Shown: positions 8,000-17,453 of the stretch, one piece after another
Layout: the number at the start of each line of letters is the position of its first letter
Position numbering within the stretch: the first letter of the stretch is position 1
Assembly: GCF_000955955.1 (NCBI RefSeq)
Contig: NZ_JYJG01000262.1
Span: 1 to 22,917 of the forward strand
Length of the DNA: 22,917 nucleotides
Direction of reading: 5' to 3'
Origin: Lentzea aerocolonigenes
GTDB lineage: Bacteria > Actinomycetota > Actinomycetes > Mycobacteriales > Pseudonocardiaceae
Position numbers and translations under genes: made by a program
The notes under the pieces: generated by a model
Told to the model about the DNA's origin: nothing
Database searches by the model: none
Seen by the model: only the letters and a program-made list of their open reading frames with translations

Positions 8000-10900
8000 C
8001 GGTAGACCACCTGCACGTCCTTGCCTGCTGCGATCTCGTTCAGCAACGCGTCGACGCCCTGTTGCGGCTCGATCAGCGGGATGCCGCGCCGCGCGTACTC
8101 GTCGGCGAGCCCGACGGCCATGCCCGCGCCGGCCCAGGGGCCCCAGTCGACGGCGACGACGCGGCGTTGCGCACCCCAGAACCTGGCCATCCGGTCCAGC
8201 GCGTCGTTCGCGGCCGAGTAGTCGGCCTGGCCGCGGTTGCCGAACACCCCGCTGACGCTGCCGAACAGGACCAGGAAGCCGTCGGTGAACGCCTTGGCGC
8301 CGTTGACCTTCGTCGCCCAGACCCGCTCGAACTGCTGCTGCGTCTTGGCTTCGATCAGCTTGTCGTCCAGCACGCCCGCGCCGTGGATGACGCCGTCGAT
8401 CTTGCCGAACCTGGCCTTGATGTCGTCGATCACTTTGCCGACCGCTTCGACGTCCGTGACATCGCACTCGTGATAGCGGACGCTGGATGCCTTGGCGCGC
8501 AACCGGTCCATGGTCTGGCGGACTTCGCGTTCGGCGAGGACCTTGCGCGCCTTGGCCGGGACGTTGTCCTTCTCGCCCAGCTCGAACAACGCCTTCACCA
8601 GCTCGGGCTCGGTGGTGGCATGGGTGAGCCGGTGGTCCTCGGCCGCGATCGGGGTGCGGCCGAGGAGTTCGACGTGGCAGCCGGTGCGTTCGGCGAGTGC
8701 CGTGGCTGCCAGCGCGGTGATGCCTCGCGCGCCACCGGTCAGCAGCACGACGCTGTCCTGGCCGAGTTCGAGGGTCTTCGCTTCGAGCTCAGCCGGCACG
8801 GCTTCGATGACCTGGCGCCTGCCAGCGTGGTAGCCGACGACCGCAGGGCCGGGGCCGATCTCCGCGAGCAACGCGGTGGCGATGTCGCGGTGGCTCTCCT
8901 TGGAGTTGACGTCGACCGCGCGCACCACGAGGTCCGGGTACTCGAGCGCGGCCGTGCGGATCAGGCCGTGCAGGCCGATGTCCGCGGGCAGCTCGTCCGG
9001 GGCGTGGTCGAAGCCGAACGTGCCGCCGCCCGTGGTCACCACGACCAGCGCCACCCCGTTGGTGACACAGGCTTTGACCTCGCTGAACGCTTCCGGAAGC
9101 CGTCCGCCGAGCCTCACCACGACGTCGACGCCGCTGAGGTCGTCCGGGAACGCCGGCTGGATCCGCGGGCGGGTGGCGTGCTTCTCGATGAGGTCGGCGA
9201 GTTCGAGCCCGATGCCGTTGTCGTCGATGATCAGCACGGTCTTGCCGGTGAGGTCGACGGGCTCGGCGGGCTCGCACGGCACGACCTGCGGGACCAGCCG
9301 GACGAGACGACCTGCGGTGCTCGGGACGGGCGCGGGAGCAGCCTGAACGGGTGCTTGTGGGGTGGTGCCGAACCAGCCGACGATGGCGTCGATCGTCTTC
9401 AGCTGCGCCAACTCGTCGATCTCACCGGCCGCACCCAGTTCCTGGGCCAGCTCGCCGACGATCTCCGTGCGTTTGATCGAGTCGATCGACAGGTCGGCTT
9501 CCAGGTCCAGGCCCGGCTGCAACATCTCGACCGGATAGCCGGTGCGGGTGCTGATCGTCTGCAGGACCACCGCACGTACGTCTTTCGCCGGTGCGCTGAC
9601 CGGTGCCGCTGCGCCGAACCAGCCGACGATGCCCTCGATCGTCTTGAGCTGGGCCAGTTCATCGATCTCGCCCGACGCGCCCAGCTTCTGCGCGAGCTCG
9701 CCGACGATCTCGGTCCGCTTGATCGAGTCGATCGAGAGATCGGCTTCCAGGTCCAGGCCCGGCTGGAGCATCTCGACCGGGTAGCCCGTGCGGTCGCTGA
9801 TCGTCCGCAGCACCACCGTGGCGACGTCTTCCGCCTGCGGCTGTGGTTCCGGTGCCTTCGTCGTCGTGTGCTCGATGACCGGCATCGGGGCGGGTGCGGC
9901 GGGCGCGTTGCCGAGGTAGCTCAGCAGGACGTCGCGCTGGGCGCTGACCGCGTCGCGCATGCCGTCCAGGAACTTCTCGATGATCTCGTCGCGCCCCAGC
10001 CCGGACCCGATCCTCAGGGTCGGGAACTCCGTGGCGGGCCTGAGCCCACCGGGTAGGGCGTCGCCGTTCGCGTCCCGCACGAGACCTCCATCCACGTACC
10101 AGCCCGGCCGCGGCGGCACGGCCGTGGCGGGTTCGGCCCTGTCCTCGAACAGCGGTGCGGCATCGATCTCGACGCCGGCTGCCGCGAGCTCCGCCAGCGT
10201 GCGCAGGAACGTCACGTGGTCGTCGCAGCGCAACGCCTGGTGCGGGCGGTCGCCGAGGGTCTTGCCGACCAGCGAGCTCAGCACGCCACCCGGCCCGGCC
10301 TCGACGAAGATCCGCGCGCCCGCCGCGTACATCGACTCGATCTGGTCCACGAACCGCACCCGGCCCGCGAGCTGCTTCGCGAGACCGTCACGCACGTCGG
10401 TGTGGGGCTCGGCGGTGACGTTCGACCACACCGGGAAAGCCGTCTCACCAATGGAAATGGCCTGCAGGCGGGCCGCGAACCGGTCACGGGCGCCCGCCAT
10501 CAGCCGGCTGTGGAACGCGGCGGCGACCGGGATGCTCTTGACGCTCAGCCCGGCGGTGCGCAACACCTCGACGGCGTTCTCGACAGCCTTGGTCGGACCG
10601 GAGATCACGACCTGGTCGGGCGCGTTGTGGTTGGCCACCACGACATCCGGCGGCAGCAGCGCCTCGACCTCGGCCAGCGGCGCGGACACCGCGGCCATCG
10701 TGCCGGGGTCCTCGCCGACCGCCGCCAGCATCGCCTCGGCGCGGGCAGCGCTGAGATCGAGCAGGTCAGAGGGCTCGAACACACCGGCAGCAGCGAGAGC
10801 GACCAGTTCGCCGTAGCTGTGGCCGCCGGCCAGATCCGGCCGCACACCAACGGATTCCAGCAGCGCGGTGACCATCAGGCCCGCGATGCCGAGCGTCGGC

Positions 10901-13900
10901 TGGGCCATCCGCGTGTCGGTGATCGCCGCTCGTTGCTCAGCGACGTCCTCGGCGGTCAGTGCGGCCGGCGGGTACATCACGCGCTCGTAGCGGGCGTCCA
11001 CGAAGTCCTGCAGCCGCGGGAAAGCCGTGACCAGGTCGAGCAGCATGCCCGGTCGCTGGCTGCCCTGTCCCGGGTAGAGGAACGCGATCTTCGGCCGCTC
11101 TCCCCCGCGCAGTTTCACCGAGCCTGCTCGCCACGCCTCGACGTCCGCGAGTGCCTTGCGCAGGCCGTCGTGATCGCTGACCACGAACGCGGCCTGGACC
11201 GTCCCGCTGCCGCAGGCCGCGGCCAGCGAGCGCAACGGCGTGCGGTCGTCGATCAGCGCGGCCAGGCGAGCGGCTTCCCGTTGTGCCGCAGCCTGATCGT
11301 CACCGCGGATCAGGAACAGCTCTGCGGGCCACTGGGTCAGGCCGTGCCACGGCTCGTCGGCGCCGTCGTACCCGGCGATGACGGTGTGGAAGTTGGTGCC
11401 GCCGAAGCCGAACGCGCTGACGCCCGCGACCCGGTCCTTGCTCGCCCAGGTGCGGTGGCCGAAGGTGAACGGGCTGGTCTCGGCGTTCCAGAACGCGTTG
11501 GGCTGCTTGACGTGCAGCGTGCCTGGCCGCAGTCCGGTGTGGACGGCCAGCGCCGCCTTGATCACGCCCGCGAGGCCTGCCGCGCACTTGGTGTGCCCGA
11601 TCTGCGACTTCACCGAGCCGATCGTGCAGGTGCCGGGCTCGACGCTGGAGAACATCTCGGTCAGCGACGCCAGTTCCGTCCGGTCGCCCACCACGGTTCC
11701 GGTGCCGTGCGCCTCGACCAGCCCGACCGACGTGACCGGCAGCCCAGCCGACGCGTAAGCCCGTTGAAGTGCTCGCTGCTGACCTTCGGGACGCGGCGCG
11801 GTGAGACCCCTCGACCGGCCATCGCTGGACGCGCCGATGCCCTTGATCACCGCGTACACCCGGTCGCCGTCGCGTTCGGCGTCCTCGACTCGCTTGAGCA
11901 CCAGGCACGCCACGCCCTCGCCGAGCGCGATGCCGTCCGCACCGGAGTCGAAGGTGGAGCAGCGTCCCTTGGCGGACAAGGCTTTCACGGATGCGAACAT
12001 CTGGTAGTCGTGCGCGCTGTTGTGCAGGTCGACCGCGCCGCACAGCACCATGTCGCTGGTGCCGCCGACGAGTTCCTTGCACGCCGTGTAGTTCGCGCCG
12101 CCGAGGTCGAGCCGGTTCGCGACGCGGCCGGAGATCACGTTGCCGAGCACGCCGGGGAACGAGTCCTCGGTGAGCGCGGGCAGGTGGTCGTCCAGGCCGC
12201 GGATTCCCAGTGCCGGCAACGCGGTTCGGATCGTGTAGGCGTTCGCGAGGTCGGCACCGGCTTCGGCGCCGAAGATCACCGAGGTGCGTTCGCGGTCGAA
12301 CACGCGCGTCGCGTACCCGGCGTCCTCGAGGGCTCGCGCTGACACTTCCAAAGCGAGCAGCTGTGCAGGTTCGATCGAGGTCAGCGAGGCGGGCGGGATG
12401 CCGTACGCGAGCGGGTCGAACGCCGTGCGCGGGATGAAGCCGCCCCACTTGAACGGGCTGCCGTAGCGCTCGGGCGACCAGCGGTCCTGCGGGATCTCCG
12501 TGACCGAGTCCGTGCCCTTGAGGATGTTCGCCCAGAACTCGGCGACGTCCTTCGCGCCCGGCATGATCGCCGCCATGCCGACGATGGCGATGTCCAACGG
12601 CCGCTGGTCCGGGGTCTCCTGGGCCGTCTCGGGCACTTGGCCGGAGACGATGTCCTCGTGCAGCTGGGCGATCGTGGTGCGCTCGTGCCGCAGCGTGGCG
12701 ACCTGGCCGATCATGAACATGCCTTCGCGGCGCTGTTCGTCCTCGCCGACCTCGACCAGCCCGCCCTCGCCGCGGACCAGGCCCCGGCTGGCGAGCCGCA
12801 GCCGGCCCAGGTTGAGCTGTTCGAGCCTTTCCCAGCTCTCCTGTTTCGGCAGGGCCTTCAGCTCGGCGCGGGCCTGTTCGAACGTGTCCACATAGGACGT
12901 CTGCGCGCAGCGGACCGCGTGCCCTGGCGAGGTTTCCAGCAGAGCGGTGTCCTCGCACTCCAGCGCGACCTGCTGGAACACCGGCTGGATCGCGCCGTGC
13001 GTGACGGCTTCCTCGGTGAACAGATAGGCCGTGCCGACCAGCACGCCGATCGCAGCGCCTTCTGCCGCGAGTGGCGCGGTCATCGCGTCGATCATCGTGG
13101 CCGAGCGGGCGTCGTGGATCCCGCCCGCGAAGAGCGCGACAACGTCCTTCTCACGGCCGCGCAGCACGTCGATCTGCTGCTGCCACAACGTGAAGCTGGA
13201 TCGAGGACCCGTGTGCCCGCCGCACTCCGAGCCCTCGAACACGAACTTGCGCGCGCCCTCGTCCAGGAACCGGCGCAGCAGCGCGGGTGACGGCACGTGC
13301 AGGAACGCCTCGATGCCCGCGGCTTCCAGCTCACGCGCCTGTGCGGGCGTGCCACCGGCGACGATCGCGTACCGCGGCTTGACGTCGAGCACCGCTTCGA
13401 GTTGCCTGGCGCGGAGTTCCGCGGGCGCGAACCCGAGCAAGCCGACGCCCCAGGGCTTGTCCCCGAGCTTGCGGGAGGTCTGCTCGAGGAGCTCGCGGAC
13501 CGCCGGGCCCTCCATCAGCGCGAGCGCGAGGAACGGCAGCGCACCGCCCTCCGCGACGGCCTGGGCGAACGCGGGCTGGTCGCTGACCCTGGTCATCGGC
13601 CCCTGGGCGATCGGGTAGCGCAGCCCCTCCACGCGGTCGCAGAACGGACCCGCCGCCCGGATCGAGCGGTGTTCGCCCGCCTGTGCCACATTGTCCCGAA
13701 TCGCGCGCTGAATCGCGCCGACGACGCCTCCGACGGTCCCAAACGAGACGCGATTGAATTCCGCGAACGCGCCTTCCTGACCAATTTCGAGCGTGTTCTG
13801 ACGAACATGTACACGCAACCCGTCGTTCACGACGGTGTCGGCGCCGTCCATCGCCGCCAGCACGTTCACAATTTCCCGGGAAATATGTTTCCGGGCTTCC

Positions 13901-14436
13901 GCGACCAGCGCGAGCTGCCCTTCCAGCACCACTCCGCGCGCTCCACCGGCAACCGCCGCCGCGGCCGTGTCCGGGCCGATCGACCCCGCCACCCAGACCG
14001 GCAGATCGGTGATCGCGAGCACCTGCTGGAGCAGGACGAACGCGGGCGAACCACCCACCCGGCCGCCTGCCTCCGCACCCTTCGCGATCAGTCCGGTGGC
14101 ACCGAACTCGATCGCCGCAACGGCCTCCGCCACCGAGGTGATCACGGCGAGCACACGCCGTTCACGCAGTTCAGCCCGGTTCGGGACATACCGAACGAGA
14201 TCAACGACGACGGTGTCGACTTGATCAGGCAACGCGCCCGTCAACGGCCCATGCAGCCGCACCGCGAACCCGCGCCCATGACGCGCGGTGACGCGCCCCA
14301 GGTCGCGGGCAGCCCGCGGCCCAAGATCGAGCACACCGAGTGCGCCCGCTCGTTCGGCCGCGACCACGAGGGCCGGGTTGGGGGTGCTGAACGGACTCAG
14401 ACACAGCACCCGATCTCGATCCGACAGCATGTTCAC
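7987..14436 (-). CDS. PUFA-synthase-like megasynthase: NMO-NMO-KS-AT-ACP-ACP-KR
   Basis: The protein has 2149 aa. Domains in order: an NMO-like barrel half (1-185, EAGGRVG), a full NMO/PfaD-type FMN enoyl reductase (272-560, ECGGHTG with His408), KS (610-1025), malonyl-type AT (1113-1407, Ser1207 in GHSYGE, AAFHS), two near-identical ACPs (Ser1571 and Ser1653, each in LSIDSIKR) and KR (about 1705-2149, GGARGIT, Ser2060, Tyr2073, Asn2077). Tandem ACPs with this motif plus an NMO-type ER are the hallmark of PUFA and related secondary-lipid synthases. The KS has lost the block containing the active Cys: it reads NYT-ACKEL at residues 782-789, while its two His motifs (EAHGTGT, SQIGHTK) remain. 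Start is GTG 14436, 8 nt after GAGGAAG; ATG 14430 is possible but worse spaced. The protein should catalyse loading, ketoreduction and enoyl reduction in an iterative lipid assembly with the KS-AT-DH partner. Confidence 0.95.
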   Translation of the reverse strand: MNMLSDRDRVLCLSPFSTPNPALVVAAERAGALGVLDLGPRAARDLGRVTARHGRGFAVRLHGPLTGALPDQVDTVVVDLVRYVPNRAELRERRVLAVITSVAEAVAAIEFGATGLIAKGAEAGGRVGGSPAFVLLQQVLAITDLPVWVAGSIGPDTAAAAVAGGARGVVLEGQLALVAEARKHISREIVNVLAAMDGADTVVNDGLRVHVRQNTLEIGQEGAFAEFNRVSFGTVGGVVGAIQRAIRDNVAQAGEHRSIRAAGPFCDRVEGLRYPIAQGPMTRVSDQPAFAQAVAEGGALPFLALALMEGPAVRELLEQTSRKLGDKPWGVGLLGFAPAELRARQLEAVLDVKPRYAIVAGGTPAQARELEAAGIEAFLHVPSPALLRRFLDEGARKFVFEGSECGGHTGPRSSFTLWQQQIDVLRGREKDVVALFAGGIHDARSATMIDAMTAPLAAEGAAIGVLVGTAYLFTEEAVTHGAIQPVFQQVALECEDTALLETSPGHAVRCAQTSYVDTFEQARAELKALPKQESWERLEQLNLGRLRLASRGLVRGEGGLVEVGEDEQRREGMFMIGQVATLRHERTTIAQLHEDIVSGQVPETAQETPDQRPLDIAIVGMAAIMPGAKDVAEFWANILKGTDSVTEIPQDRWSPERYGSPFKWGGFIPRTAFDPLAYGIPPASLTSIEPAQLLALEVSARALEDAGYATRVFDRERTSVIFGAEAGADLANAYTIRTALPALGIRGLDDHLPALTEDSFPGVLGNVISGRVANRLDLGGANYTACKELVGGTSDMVLCGAVDLHNSAHDYQMFASVKALSAKGRCSTFDSGADGIALGEGVACLVLKRVEDAERDGDRVYAVIKGIGASSDGRSRGLTAPRPEGQQRALQRAYASAGLPVTSVGLVEAHGTGTVVGDRTELASLTEMFSSVEPGTCTIGSVKSQIGHTKCAAGLAGVIKAALAVHTGLRPGTLHVKQPNAFWNAETSPFTFGHRTWASKDRVAGVSAFGFGGTNFHTVIAGYDGADEPWHGLTQWPAELFLIRGDDQAAAQREAARLAALIDDRTPLRSLAAACGSGTVQAAFVVSDHDGLRKALADVEAWRAGSVKLRGGERPKIAFLYPGQGSQRPGMLLDLVTAFPRLQDFVDARYERVMYPPAALTAEDVAEQRAAITDTRMAQPTLGIAGLMVTALLESVGVRPDLAGGHSYGELVALAAAGVFEPSDLLDLSAARAEAMLAAVGEDPGTMAAVSAPLAEVEALLPPDVVVANHNAPDQVVISGPTKAVENAVEVLRTAGLSVKSIPVAAAFHSRLMAGARDRFAARLQAISIGETAFPVWSNVTAEPHTDVRDGLAKQLAGRVRFVDQIESMYAAGARIFVEAGPGGVLSSLVGKTLGDRPHQALRCDDHVTFLRTLAELAAAGVEIDAAPLFEDRAEPATAVPPRPGWYVDGGLVRDANGDALPGGLRPATEFPTLRIGSGLGRDEIIEKFLDGMRDAVSAQRDVLLSYLGNAPAAPAPMPVIEHTTTKAPEPQPQAEDVATVVLRTISDRTGYPVEMLQPGLDLEADLSIDSIKRTEIVGELAQKLGASGEIDELAQLKTIEGIVGWFGAAAPVSAPAKDVRAVVLQTISTRTGYPVEMLQPGLDLEADLSIDSIKRTEIVGELAQELGAAGEIDELAQLKTIDAIVGWFGTTPQAPVQAAPAPVPSTAGRLVRLVPQVVPCEPAEPVDLTGKTVLIIDDNGIGLELADLIEKHATRPRIQPAFPDDLSGVDVVVRLGGRLPEAFSEVKACVTNGVALVVVTTGGGTFGFDHAPDELPADIGLHGLIRTAALEYPDLVVRAVDVNSKESHRDIATALLAEIGPGPAVVGYHAGRRQVIEAVPAELEAKTLELGQDSVVLLTGGARGITALAATALAERTGCHVELLGRTPIAAEDHRLTHATTEPELVKALFELGEKDNVPAKARKVLAEREVRQTMDRLRAKASSVRYHECDVTDVEAVGKVIDDIKARFGKIDGVIHGAGVLDDKLIEAKTQQQFERVWATKVNGAKAFTDGFLVLFGSVSGVFGNRGQADYSAANDALDRMARFWGAQRRVVAVDWGPWAGAGMAVGLADEYARRGIPLIEPQQGVDALLNEIAAGKDVQVVYRWEA
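9367..9821 (-). repeat. Tandem ACP-coding repeat, 246-nt period
   Basis: The two ACP domains of the megasynthase are encoded by direct repeats offset by exactly 246 nt (82 codons), about 9367-9575 and 9613-9821. Each unit includes the GYPVEMLQPGLDLEADLS core and the following VGWFG linker. The high nucleotide identity points to recent duplication or ongoing gene conversion. Carrier-protein copy number in PUFA-type synthases varies in just this way. Confidence 0.85.
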
Positions 14437-14637
14437 TGCGCTCGCTTCCTCACCGTGCAGGGGTGGGGAGAAAGGAATTCAGTTCGCTACCTACTCGCCA
14501 GTACGTTGCGGGGCTCACCGTACGCACAAACCACAGGCGCCGTCGAGGGGGGTGGTGAAACTTTCTCATATACGTAACCTGACGAATGGCCCCAGATGGC
14601 GGGCGACATTACGCCAGTTCGCGGATGGCGCGGCGTG
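14437..14637 (-). promoter_or_regulatory. Leader / probable promoter region of the lipid operon
   Basis: This 201-nt gap between the dehydrogenase stop and the megasynthase GTG is the longest gene-free stretch on the minus strand here. It contains a GAGGAAG ribosome site (14445-14451) and an AT-rich island (about 14556-14587, with TACGTA and TATATG) that stands out against the GC-rich background. I found no convincing -35/-10 pair, strong terminator hairpin or long inverted repeat. A promoter here is inferred from the gap, the base composition and the size of the downstream operon. Confidence 0.4.
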
Positions 14638-15720
<1,083 letters not shown>

Positions 15721-15723
<3 letters not shown>

Positions 15724-15830
15724 GCCAGCACCTCGCGCCGTCGCTCGCCGACACCAACCACCCCGAACCCCTTGCCAGCGCCTCGCCCCCGTCGGTCGCC
15801 CACACCAGCCACGCCGAACCTCACGCCAGC
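15721..15830 (-). repeat. Imperfect ~50-nt tandem repeat between sirtuin stop and dehydrogenase start
   Basis: The word GCCAGC (plus strand) recurs at 15724, 15774 and 15825, spacings of 50 and 51 nt. The two full units (15721-15770 and 15771-15821) share most positions, including CACCA, CCAC and CCGAAC blocks. The third, partial copy is the end of the sirtuin gene. On the minus strand each copy carries a G-rich GAGG(T/C)GCTGGC element; the last one serves as the ribosome site of the dehydrogenase. Confidence 0.75.
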
Positions 15831-16603
15831 ACCTCCGTCACGTCCGCCCGCACCGCCAGCGCCTCCAAATCCCCTGGCACCTCGGCGTGATCCCGGTTGA
15901 TCCGCACCAGCCGCGCCCCCGGCACGCCGCGCACCAGCGACTCCACCGGCCAGCGAATCACCGACGGCGTGCTGAACCCGGCCCCGATCTCGACCACCAG
16001 CAACCGCCCCTCGCCTCCGAGCCACGACCGCAGCCGCCTGCCCGCCGGCACGTAGTGGTCCGGCACGTACTCGGGTCCCTTGTGCACGTTGAGGAACACC
16101 GCACCGCCGCACCGAGGACACGACGGCACGGCGCCGGCCTCACCGGACGAGGCGTCGTAGGTCGCCAGCGCGGCCGAGACGATCGGCCTGCTCTCCCACG
16201 TCTCGCGCGTGCACGGCGTCTCGCACTGGTAGCGCCCGTAGTCGCCCTGAGGTGACCAGACGTCGCCGAAACCGTTGCGCGCGAACAACCCGTCGACGTT
16301 CGACGTCAGCACGAAGTGATCACGCTCGCCGATCGTCGACCGCAACCGGCGGTACAGCGGGTTCGGCGCCGGGTCGAAGCGGATGTCGTTCACGTGCACG
16401 GACCAGTAGCCCCACAGCAACCGGGGCGGCAGCGGCAGCCCGATCAGCTGGTAGCGCGCCCACAAACCCTTGCGGTGCAACGCCGGGAACAGCTCCGCGA
16501 ACCGCACGGGATCCGAGTAGTCGTACCCGGCGGCGGCCGACAGCCCGGCGCCCGCCGCGATCAGCACCCGATCGGACTCGTCCAGCCAGCGTTCGAACGT
16601 CAC
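15821..16603 (-). CDS. Class M sirtuin (SirTM-like), putative protein ADP-ribosyltransferase
   Basis: The protein has 260 aa. Sir2-family NAD-binding motifs are GAGLSAAAGYDYSD (residues 18-31) and TSNVDGLF (100-107). The position of the classical deacylase His is occupied by Gln119 in the segment WSPQGDY, as in SirTM enzymes that mono-ADP-ribosylate proteins rather than deacylate them. Four cysteines (127, 131, 162, 165) form the zinc site. It starts at GTG 16603, overlapping the macrodomain stop by 4 nt. The sirtuin and zinc macrodomain act as writer and eraser of ADP-ribosylation in characterised systems, where the target is a lipoylated GcvH-like protein made in the same operon. No GcvH-like or lipoate-ligase gene is visible here, so the target is unknown. 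Confidence 0.88.
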   Translation of the reverse strand: MTFERWLDESDRVLIAAGAGLSAAAGYDYSDPVRFAELFPALHRKGLWARYQLIGLPLPPRLLWGYWSVHVNDIRFDPAPNPLYRRLRSTIGERDHFVLTSNVDGLFARNGFGDVWSPQGDYGRYQCETPCTRETWESRPIVSAALATYDASSGEAGAVPSCPRCGGAVFLNVHKGPEYVPDHYVPAGRRLRSWLGGEGRLLVVEIGAGFSTPSVIRWPVESLVRGVPGARLVRINRDHAEVPGDLEALAVRADVTEVLA

Positions 16604-17451
16604 AGCAGCTCCCGGTAGGCGAGATCGTCCTCGTCGCTGAAGGTCGTGAAGACGACGCGCTCGAACCGGCCGGGGTGCGCGGCCAGCCAGTCCCGGACGG
16701 CCGACACGGCGATCCGGGCCGCCGGGAGCTTGGGAAACCCGAAGATCCCGGTGCTCACACCGCAGAACGCGAGCGTGCGGATCCTGCCGACCTCGGCGGC
16801 GAGGTCGAGGCAGGCGCGGTAGGAGTCGGCGAGCGCGGTGGAGTGCGCGGGCAGCACCTTGCCGCGCACGATCGGCCCGACGGTGTGCAGCACGTACGGC
16901 GCGGGCAGGTGGTAGCCGCGGGTGATCTTCGCGATGCCCGTGGGTTCCGGTGCGGCCTGCGCGGCCATGATCCGGTGGCAGTCGAGACGCAGGCGCGGCC
17001 CGGCGACGGCGTGGATCGCGTTGTCCACGCACGGGTGCATCGGCTGGAAACAGCCCAGCAGGCCGTCGTTCGCGGCGTTCACGATCGCGTCGCACATCAA
17101 CCGGGTGATGTCACCGCGCCACACCGTGAGAGGTGCGGGCAGAGACCGGGCGTTGATCAGGGAACGCTGCTGGCGCTCGCCCCCGAGCAGCGCGTCGAGC
17201 ACGGCGAGCAGTTCGGGGGCCATCGGTGCCGGTTCCCGGACGGTCAGCAGCGACCGCAACAGGTTCCGGCGCGAGGCGAGGTCCCGCGGCAGGGCGAACC
17301 TGCCCACCCACGGGTCCTCGCCGAGCAGCCGCAACGCCATCTCGGTCAGCACGCCGAGGCGACGGGCCGGTGCGGGCGGGCTGAGCGGGGGGAACGGCTC
17401 GTCCAGCGCGATCGCGTCCCGGTAGTCGCGGAGCGGCAGAGCGGTGATCAT
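16600..17451 (-). CDS. Zinc-dependent macrodomain ADP-ribosyl hydrolase
   Basis: The protein has 283 aa. An N-terminal helical extension (about 1-100) precedes a macrodomain (about 105-283) with GDIT at 113-116, VNAAND at 124-129, the phosphate loop GVSTGIFGFP at 231-240 and the zinc motif GCFQPMHPC (Cys134, His139, Cys141) that defines the zinc macrodomains found beside SirTM sirtuins. Such enzymes remove ADP-ribose placed by the partner sirtuin. ATG 17451 lies 2 nt after the SnoaL-like stop and begins the family-typical N-terminus; longer in-frame starts lie in the neighbouring gene. No strong ribosome site precedes it, so coupling to the upstream gene is likely. The order SnoaL-macro-sirtuin suggests one transcript. 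Confidence 0.92.
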   Translation of the reverse strand: MITALPLRDYRDAIALDEPFPPLSPPAPARRLGVLTEMALRLLGEDPWVGRFALPRDLASRRNLLRSLLTVREPAPMAPELLAVLDALLGGERQQRSLINARSLPAPLTVWRGDITRLMCDAIVNAANDGLLGCFQPMHPCVDNAIHAVAGPRLRLDCHRIMAAQAAPEPTGIAKITRGYHLPAPYVLHTVGPIVRGKVLPAHSTALADSYRACLDLAAEVGRIRTLAFCGVSTGIFGFPKLPAARIAVSAVRDWLAAHPGRFERVVFTTFSDEDDLAYRELL

Positions 17452-17453
17452 GG

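Noticed and set aside
4547..8005. Very long plus-strand open frame opposite the KS-AT-DH gene, and similar ones at 415-2088, 8062-10056 and 10216-12342
   Set aside because: These are antisense shadows common in very GC-rich coding DNA. Their products are rich in Arg, Asp, Gly and His, lack family motifs, and the minus strand carries clear enzyme motifs throughout.
7999..8467. Longer N-terminus for the KS-AT-DH protein starting at 8467
   Set aside because: The extra 156 residues are the out-of-frame image of the KR domain of the upstream gene. The KS begins naturally at ATG 7999 with a ribosome site.
7987..14436. Enediyne-type iterative PKS
   Set aside because: Enediyne synthases have KS-AT-ACP-KR-DH-PPTase in one protein and no NMO domain. 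Here two subunits, tandem PUFA-type ACPs and fused NMO domains favour the PUFA/secondary-lipid family, despite the PPTase-like tail.
14499..14524. Pair of GTACG words upstream of the megasynthase as operator
   Set aside because: The words are only 5 nt, unevenly embedded, and one is part of the self-complementary CGTACG. Such short matches are expected by chance.
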